The notes under the pieces are model-generated. The model was not told the origin of the DNA, ran no database searches, and saw nothing but the letters and a program-made list of their open reading frames with translations. This document shows positions 59,291 through 64,000 of a DNA stretch of 64,000 nt, piece by piece. The first letter of the stretch is position 1; each line of letters begins with the position of its first letter. Both the position numbers and the translations under genes were made by a program. The stretch comes from Oscillospiraceae bacterium (GTDB lineage: Bacteria > Bacillota > Clostridia > Oscillospirales > Acutalibacteraceae), in NCBI GenBank assembly GCA_902790325.1, contig CADARP010000001.1, positions 358,337-422,336 of the forward strand, written 5' to 3'.

Positions 59291-60247
59291 TTATAGCATA
59301 TTTTTGAAAAAGTGCAAACCATTCCGGAAAAATATTTTTTCACAAAGCGCGCTGCCGAATCCATTCCGCAGAAACGCTTCATAGAGCGCCGGTATTTTTT
59401 CGATCCCGGAAAGATCGGCGTGCATCGCGCATCCGTCGAAATCGCTTCCGATCGCAAGAATGTCCTCTCCGCCCAGTTCGAGAATATGCGCCGCATGGCG
59501 GATCGCGGCCTGTACGCCGTCGTCACCCGGATCGCCCAAAAAGCTGCCGCAGAAGTTGAGGCCGATCAACCCGCCGTGCGCCGAAAGCGCGCGGATCTGG
59601 TCGTCGCTCAAAGCACGGCGCTTGGAAAATCGGCTGTCAACACTCTCTCTGCGCGTAGATCGCAGCACGGCTTCGCTCGTGGAATGACTCGCAAGCACAT
59701 GCCGCGTCGTCTGTTCGAGGACGTCATAAAACCCGATACGGTCGAGATGTGAAACGTCCGCAATCATACCGAGCGCGTCCATCCTGCGAAGAACATCTCT
59801 GCCGAACGGTTTCAAATGCCCGCCTTCCGACTGACACCCGAAACCGAGCTCGTTCTCCGCATTCCACGTCAGCGTTAAAATGCGCACGCCGCGGCGGTAC
59901 AGTTCGTCTGTGCGTTCGAGCATTCCGCCGAGCACGGCGCCGCCCTCCACCGCAAGAATGGAAGCAAAGCCGCCTTCCGACACAACCCGTTCCATATCCG
60001 CATAACGAACACAGCGCGTCAGGCCGCAAAGATCTGTTTGCTGCAAATAAAAGTCGTAATTGCGCTCGAAATACGCCCAAGCATCCTTGCCCCGCAGTGT
60101 GTCCGGTATCCAGATCGCAAACGTCTGAATCCACGTATCAAAGCAGGATGCGCGTTGCACGTCGAGGTGCAGCGGATTGTCCGAAAGAGAGAAGCCTTGT
60201 GCAAGGCATTCCGTTACCGTGTCGCAGTGTAAATCCAAAAACCGCAT
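59291..60247 (-). CDS. membrane dipeptidase-family (M19) dipeptidase
   Basis: 318 aa amidohydrolase-fold zinc dipeptidase. Metal and substrate motifs are FLDLHCDTVTE (H-x-D), ILAVEGGAVLGG, GVRILTLTWNAENELG, ADVSHLDRIGFYDV, VLASHSTSEAVL and ILAIGSDFDG. M19 enzymes cleave L-Xaa-D/L-Xaa dipeptides; no signal peptide is present, so it acts in the cytoplasm. The ATG at 60247 follows AGGA, 9 nt downstream of the overlapping rnhB stop. Confidence 0.91.
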   Translation of the reverse strand: MRFLDLHCDTVTECLAQGFSLSDNPLHLDVQRASCFDTWIQTFAIWIPDTLRGKDAWAYFERNYDFYLQQTDLCGLTRCVRYADMERVVSEGGFASILAVEGGAVLGGMLERTDELYRRGVRILTLTWNAENELGFGCQSEGGHLKPFGRDVLRRMDALGMIADVSHLDRIGFYDVLEQTTRHVLASHSTSEAVLRSTRRESVDSRFSKRRALSDDQIRALSAHGGLIGLNFCGSFLGDPGDDGVQAAIRHAAHILELGGEDILAIGSDFDGCAMHADLSGIEKIPALYEAFLRNGFGSALCEKIFFRNGLHFFKNML

Positions 60248-60255
60248 GTTATTCC

Positions 60256-60858
60256 TCAATGCATCTTCTTCAAAAACGTCAGGCGATGGATCGGAGACGG
60301 CCCGAATGCACGCAGCGCCGCATAATGATCCTTCGTTCCATACCCCTTGTGCTTGGCGAATGCGTACTGCGGATACTTTTTGTCCATTTCCAGCATGAAC
60401 CGGTCACGGCTCACCTTGGCCAAAACAGACGCTGCCGCGATACTTTGACAAACCGCGTCACCCTTGACGATCGTCTCGCCGGCAATCGAAAGCGGCGGCA
60501 TACGGTTGCCGTCGATAAGCGCATAATCCGCCGGGACATCCAGCCCTTCCACGGCACGACGCATGGCAAGATACGTCGCCTGCAAGATATTATATGCATC
60601 TATTTCCTTTTCGTCCGCAAAAGCAATCGAATAGCTGACCGCCGTTTCACAGATGATCGGAAACAATGCCTCGCGCTTTTTCTCCGTCAGTTTTTTTGAG
60701 TCATTCAAACCTTCGATCTGTACGTCCGCGGGCAGAATGACCGCAGCGGCATAAACGGGGCCTGCCAGCGGTCCGCGTCCCGCCTCGTCCACGCCGCAAA
60801 CATGCAGCGCTCCGAGCCCCATGATCTGATGCTCATACGGCGTCCACTCCACCTGCAT
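60256..60858 (-). CDS. rnhB: ribonuclease HII
   Basis: 200 aa. Removes RNA from RNA-DNA hybrids and single ribonucleotides from DNA. The catalytic DE pair is in VCGVDEAGRGPLAGPVYAAAVIL, with NDSKKLTEKKRE, YNILQATYLAMRRAV, ALIDGNRMP, AAASVLAKVSRDRFM and KHKGYGTKDHYAAL following. The ATG at 60858 follows GGAGGG; the open frame runs further up without support. rbgA lies directly upstream, the usual Firmicute order. Confidence 0.96.
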   Translation of the reverse strand: MQVEWTPYEHQIMGLGALHVCGVDEAGRGPLAGPVYAAAVILPADVQIEGLNDSKKLTEKKREALFPIICETAVSYSIAFADEKEIDAYNILQATYLAMRRAVEGLDVPADYALIDGNRMPPLSIAGETIVKGDAVCQSIAAASVLAKVSRDRFMLEMDKKYPQYAFAKHKGYGTKDHYAALRAFGPSPIHRLTFLKKMH

Positions 60859-60914
60859 AGGAATCCCTCCATACTTCAAAAAAGAACAGCTTGGATCAAA
60901 GCGTCTGCCCTGAC

Positions 60915-61784
60915 TCAAACTGTTTCCTGCGGTCTTTCCAATGTGATCCTGCCGAGTCGTCCGGCACGGTATTCGTCCAGCAGCATATTCGCGGTACGGG
61001 ATGTGTCGATCTCGCCGCCGCGCATCAGCATACCGCGCGCACGGCCGATTTGCTCGAGTATCTCCCACGCCTGGGCATCGGGATCGGGCGCAAAGCCGTA
61101 CCTGTCCAGGATGCGGTCTGCGTAATCCGTCTGCAGCACTTCCAAAAGGCGCACTGCCATAAGCTCATTGTCCAGGATCTCGTCCTTGACCGAACCGATG
61201 AACGCCAATCTGTCGCCGACCTTCGGGTCGTCGAATTTCGGCCAAAGCACACCGGGCGTATCCAGCAGTTCGATCCCGCCGCCGATTGCAAACCATTGAT
61301 TCTGACGCGTCACGCCCGGTTTGTCGGCAACTTTGGCACGGTTACGCCCTGCCATGCGGTTGATGAACGAAGATTTGCCCGTGTTCGGAATACCGACGAC
61401 CATCATCCGCAGAGGCTTTCCTGCCATTCCGCGCTCGGTGTTTCTGCGGATCGTTGCCTGCAGCACCCGCCGCACCAATTCCGGGTAGGCATTCAGCCCC
61501 TTGCCGGAGCGGCAGTCCACAGCAAGCGCCGCGGCGCCCTGCGATTCAAAACAGCGAATCCACGCGCTTGTCGCATGCGCGTCCGCCAGATCGCATTTAT
61601 TGAGAAGTACGATATGCGGTTTGTTTCCGATCAGTTCCCCGAGTTCCGGATTGCGGCTGCTCTGCGGGATGCGCGCGTCCAGAATCTCCGTCACCGCATC
61701 CACGAGCGGCAAATACTCCTTGATCTGCCGCCGTGTCCGCGCCATATGTCCGGGAAACCATTGTACCGTCTGATCCTGCTGCAT
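60915..61784 (-). CDS. rbgA: ribosome biogenesis GTPase RbgA (YlqF)
   Basis: 289 aa circularly permuted GTPase needed for 50S assembly. FPGHMARTRRQIKEYLPLVDAVTEILDARIP is diagnostic. G motifs occur in permuted order: G4 LLNKCDLAD, G5 VDCRSGKG, G1 VGIPNTGKSSFINRM, G2 TRQNQ and G3 LLDTPGVLWPKF. A helical C-terminal RNA-binding domain follows. It sits between lepB and rnhB. Confidence 0.97.
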   Translation of the reverse strand: MQQDQTVQWFPGHMARTRRQIKEYLPLVDAVTEILDARIPQSSRNPELGELIGNKPHIVLLNKCDLADAHATSAWIRCFESQGAAALAVDCRSGKGLNAYPELVRRVLQATIRRNTERGMAGKPLRMMVVGIPNTGKSSFINRMAGRNRAKVADKPGVTRQNQWFAIGGGIELLDTPGVLWPKFDDPKVGDRLAFIGSVKDEILDNELMAVRLLEVLQTDYADRILDRYGFAPDPDAQAWEILEQIGRARGMLMRGGEIDTSRTANMLLDEYRAGRLGRITLERPQETV

Positions 61785-61791
61785 TGTTCCT

Positions 61792-62547
61792 TTATGCGTA
61801 GTTATATTCCATGCCGACCTTCCACTTGCCGAACGGCATCATGCGGAAGGAAACCGTGCCGAGAATATAGTCGGTGTCAATCATACCGATCGCAGACGAA
61901 CGGCTGTCAGTCGAGTGCGGACGGTTATCGCCCATCACAAAAACCATGCCTTCCGGAATGGTCAGCGGATAATTATCCAGATCCTCGCGCTCGGTCATTA
62001 CGTCCGGCGCAATATACGTTTCGACACGCTGCACGCCGTCAATGAACACATGCCCGTCATGGATATCGATGGTCTGTCCCTCAGTCGCAACTACGCGCTT
62101 GACAATGGGCTCGTCGAATGCATTGGGCTGCGTCACGATCACGACGTCGCCCGCCTTGAGCGTCTTCGGAATGGCGGAAACGGCAAGCCAGTCGTTCTCA
62201 TACAGCGTCGGCTGCATGGAAGGGCCGACCACGCCGACCACGCGCCAGAAGAACGTGAACACGACCATGATCGCAATAACGGCGGTTCCCACAACGGACG
62301 CAATATCAAAGAGGTGAAACGCAATACGTTCCTTGCGCGTCTTCGGTTTCTGCTCCTCTTCCGCGGCGGTCTCCGTCGTTTCTTCGCCGCAAACTTCTTC
62401 GGCGGAATCTTCCGCGCCCGCGGCATCTTCCGCTGCACCTGCGGCAGCTTCTTCCTGCGTAACAGTATCTTCCTGCGCGGCAGTCTCTTCCGGAACCTCT
62501 GCAGTCGTCTCCTGCTCTTCGGCTGTCAATTCTTTTTCTTCATCCAT
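61792..62547 (-). CDS. lepB: signal peptidase I with long acidic N-terminal extension
   Basis: 251 aa. About 68 residues rich in Glu, Ala and Thr precede the single membrane anchor (about residues 82-102), an unusual cytoplasmic extension. The periplasmic protease has Ser 110 in VVGPSMQPTL, Lys 150 in EPIVKRVVATEGQ, and FVMGDNRPHSTDSRS. It cleaves signal peptides at the outer membrane face. It is the second of two adjacent signal peptidase genes, 22 nt after the first. Confidence 0.94.
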   Translation of the reverse strand: MDEEKELTAEEQETTAEVPEETAAQEDTVTQEEAAAGAAEDAAGAEDSAEEVCGEETTETAAEEEQKPKTRKERIAFHLFDIASVVGTAVIAIMVVFTFFWRVVGVVGPSMQPTLYENDWLAVSAIPKTLKAGDVVIVTQPNAFDEPIVKRVVATEGQTIDIHDGHVFIDGVQRVETYIAPDVMTEREDLDNYPLTIPEGMVFVMGDNRPHSTDSRSSAIGMIDTDYILGTVSFRMMPFGKWKVGMEYNYA

Positions 62548-62569
62548 AATGTTTAATACCTTGCCTACT

Positions 62570-63205
62570 TTAATGAATCGTTATATCGGAAAGCCCGCTG
62601 AACGGATAAACACGGTACTTGGCAACGCCGAGAATATAGTCCTCGTCGATGCATCCGATTCCGGAAAAGCGGCTGTCCATTGAGTTGTTGCGGTTGTCGC
62701 CCAGGACGAAAACCTGTCCTTCGGGAACGACAAGCGGGAACGTCACGTCGCCGGCCTTTTCGGTCAGTTCCGCAACATACGGCTCCTCGAGCACTTTGCC
62801 GCCCACAGTCAGCACGTGGGAGACAAAGTCGATATTGACCTCCTCGCCGCCCATTGCGATCACACGCTTGACAATCGGCTTCTCAATGGAATTCGGCTGC
62901 GTCACAATCACAACATCGCCGTGCTTGACGGGAGACAGGACGGACACGGCAAGGCAATCGCCGTCGTGGAGCGTCGGTTCCATGGACTCGCCCACAACGC
63001 CTACGCCGCGCGCAAAAAAGGTAAAAACGACAAACAGAATCACCACAGCCGAAGCGACAGCCGCAACCGTTTCATAAAGAAACGTCCACAACCGCACGTT
63101 TTTCTGCGGCTCATCCTGCACATCGTCGATTGTACGCACAAAACGGAACCAATAGTTCTGTATCAATCCCAGCAAAAAGTACACCTCATTCCATATCGGA
63201 AACAT
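62570..63205 (-). CDS. lepB: signal peptidase I
   Basis: 211 aa. A short N-terminal segment and one membrane anchor (about residues 45-65) precede the Ser/Lys protease: Ser 74 in VVGESMEPTLHDGD, Lys 113 in KPIVKRVIAMGGE, and FVLGDNRNNSMDSRFSGIG. The ATG at 63205 is used; an in-frame GTG 66 nt upstream lies in the rplS terminator. It is a paralogue of the next gene with a different cytoplasmic N-terminus. Confidence 0.94.
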   Translation of the reverse strand: MFPIWNEVYFLLGLIQNYWFRFVRTIDDVQDEPQKNVRLWTFLYETVAAVASAVVILFVVFTFFARGVGVVGESMEPTLHDGDCLAVSVLSPVKHGDVVIVTQPNSIEKPIVKRVIAMGGEEVNIDFVSHVLTVGGKVLEEPYVAELTEKAGDVTFPLVVPEGQVFVLGDNRNNSMDSRFSGIGCIDEDYILGVAKYRVYPFSGLSDITIH

Positions 63206-63244
63206 CGCATCATTCCGGCGTGCGGACAGCGAAGTAGTTTTTTG

Positions 63245-63312
63245 TAAAGAAAGAGACCCGACACGGCGCACCGCTCCCGCAAAAAACGGAAACGATCGCG
63301 CGTGCCGGGCTC
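63245..63312 (-). terminator. hairpin after rplS, possible partial terminator
   Basis: On the minus strand GAG-CCCG-G-CACG pairs with CGTG-T-CGGG-CTC (63301-63312 with 63253-63265, one bulged T) around a long loop and is followed by TTTCTTTAC. It could reduce readthrough from rplS into the signal peptidase operon. The 188-nt gap otherwise holds no ORF. Confidence 0.6.
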
Positions 63313-63393
63313 GATCAGGCGCAGATCACACCGCGCCTTCGCATCTCGGATCCTGCCGGCACCAACAAAACGCCGACGACAGGCCGCAAAGGA

Positions 63394-63735
63394 TCAAAGC
63401 TTCTCCTTGACCTTGGCTGCCTTACCGACTCTGTCGCGCAGATAATACAGCTTGCTTCTGCGAACACGACCCTTGCGAACCAGTTCGACTTTCTCCACGT
63501 TGGGAGAATGGATCGGGAAGACTCTTTCCACGCCGACGCCGTAAGATACGCGGCGAACGGTAAAGGTCTCGGACACGCCGGAGCCCTTCTTCGCGATCAC
63601 GGTACCCTCGAAGACCTGGATTCTTTCTCTTTCGCCTTCACGGATCTTGACGTGCACGCGCACGGTGTTGCCGATGGCGATGTCGGGTTTCTGCTCTTTC
63701 ATGCTGCTCTGCGCCATGAGTTTGAGTGCGTCCAT
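63394..63735 (-). CDS. rplS: 50S ribosomal protein L19
   Basis: 113 aa. Family features are [91 protein letters not shown]. It lies at the 30S-50S interface. It is the first gene of rplS-lepB-lepB-rbgA-rnhB; a structured leader and a promoter lie upstream. Confidence 0.98.
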   Translation of the reverse strand: MDALKLMAQSSMKEQKPDIAIGNTVRVHVKIREGERERIQVFEGTVIAKKGSGVSETFTVRRVSYGVGVERVFPIHSPNVEKVELVRKGRVRRSKLYYLRDRVGKAAKVKEKL

Positions 63736-63754
63736 TTTCTTTTCCTCCAGTTTT

Positions 63755-63843
63755 CAGATGTTCGTAACGCTTCCGGCGCCAGAGGACCACCCGCTTTAAT
63801 GTGTTGGCATTAAACCCCGTCCTGAGAGACGGACACAAATGCT
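63755..63843 (-). ncRNA. structured leader of rplS, probable L19 leader
   Basis: About 90 nt between the promoter and the rplS ribosome site can form two or three small hairpins on the minus strand: GTCCGTC-loop-GACGG, TTTAATG-CCAACA-CATTAAA, and a GC-rich stem near 63780. Firmicute rplS genes carry a conserved L19 leader thought to mediate autoregulation. The position and hairpin order fit, but no covariance check was possible. Confidence 0.55.
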
Positions 63844-63848
63844 ATAGT

Positions 63849-63877
63849 AGTTTAGCACAACCAAATATAAAATGCAA
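63849..63877 (-). promoter_or_regulatory. rplS promoter
   Basis: On the minus strand TTGCAT (63872-63877), a 17-nt spacer and TAAACT (63849-63854). Confidence 0.65.
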
Positions 63878-63899
63878 GCATTTTTTTCAAATAATTCAA

Positions 63900-64000
63900 A
63901 GTGTAGGTTTACAATAGATGTGTTACACCTGGCAAAAAAAGAGTGACGAACAGGAGCTCCATGTGTTACAGTTAAGTTGCTACACCAAAAAGCAACAAGG
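63900..64000. mobile_element. possible insertion-sequence end at the window edge
   Basis: The decamer ATGTGTTACA occurs twice, 43 bp apart (63918-63927 and 63961-63970). Related TGT/ACA-type pieces (TGTAGGTTTACA, TTGCTACACC) lie around them. Repeated terminal motifs of this kind are found at the ends of IS21-type elements, where the transposase binds. No transposase is visible because the window ends, so the family is a guess. Confidence 0.3.

Overview
The window looks like a chromosome segment from a spore-forming, low-to-mid GC Clostridia member, most likely Oscillospirales/Ruminococcaceae-like. Evidence for this is the spoIIGA-sigE pair, a type III glutamine synthetase (glnN), the PadR-DUF1700-DUF4097 cassette, DUF4364 and TIGR04086 proteins, the rplS-lepB-rbgA-rnhB order, and secreted proteins with long Thr-rich linkers. 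Most genes are compact, GC-rich housekeeping genes. Two stretches are visibly AT-richer and look acquired: about 3.85-4.5 kb, and about 23.3-26.1 kb. All assignments were made by reading the sequence; no database search was run.

Layout: 0-3.8 kb (minus) holds an ECF-type sigma factor with a small membrane partner, YlmH, and a PadR/DUF1700/DUF4097 envelope cassette with a palindromic operator in its promoter. 3.9-4.7 kb has two small AT-rich ORFs, a tRNA 5'-half remnant and tRNA-Pro(CGG). 4.7-8.6 kb (minus) has phosphomannomutase, cyclophilin and a zinc-ribbon membrane protein. 8.7-15.9 kb (plus) has spoIIGA-sigE behind a Spo0A-type promoter, a DEDDh exonuclease, a GHL10 lipoprotein and a large N-acetylmuramoyl-L-alanine amidase. 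16.5-18.9 kb carries rmlA-rmlC-rmlD without rmlB. 19.3-23.2 kb carries glnN (minus) and guaA (plus), the latter with a compact hairpin/U-tract leader.

23.3-26.1 kb is an insertion bounded by terminators: an XRE regulator, an EcoRI-family adenine methyltransferase and a DUF262-HNH nuclease, i.e. an atypical restriction-modification module. 26.1-31.5 kb (minus) has murA, yycJ, rlmH, a HExxH membrane protein, DUF4364 and araB. 31.7-36.6 kb has a type Ic aminotransferase and a two-gene glycosidase operon (GH125 exo-alpha-mannosidase plus an unassigned 742-aa putative glycosidase). 36.7-39.9 kb has a TRIC-family channel, trmO, a poly-Thr surface protein and ispD.

39.9-43.5 kb (minus) is the aspartate/lysine block asd, dapA, dapB and an ACT-domain protein. 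43.6-49.2 kb (plus) is queA-tgt, a sugar isomerase-like protein, an HI0933 flavoprotein, a Cys-rich small protein, yajC and TIGR04086. 49.2-57 kb (minus) has lysA, ysxC, lon, clpX, clpP and tig. 57-63.8 kb (minus) has a metallophosphoesterase, thrC, an M19 dipeptidase, rnhB, rbgA, two signal peptidases I and rplS with a leader. The last 100 bases look like the end of a mobile element.

Functionally the window combines protein quality control (tig-clpP-clpX-lon), aspartate-family amino acid synthesis (asd, dapA, dapB, lysA, thrC), queuosine tRNA modification, envelope synthesis and remodelling (murA, rml, amidase, GHL10) and early sporulation control. The best candidates for something not well described are the EcoRI-type methylase/DUF262-HNH pair, the unassigned glycosidase beside GH125, the spoIIGA frame running into sigE, and the tiny guaA leader hairpin.
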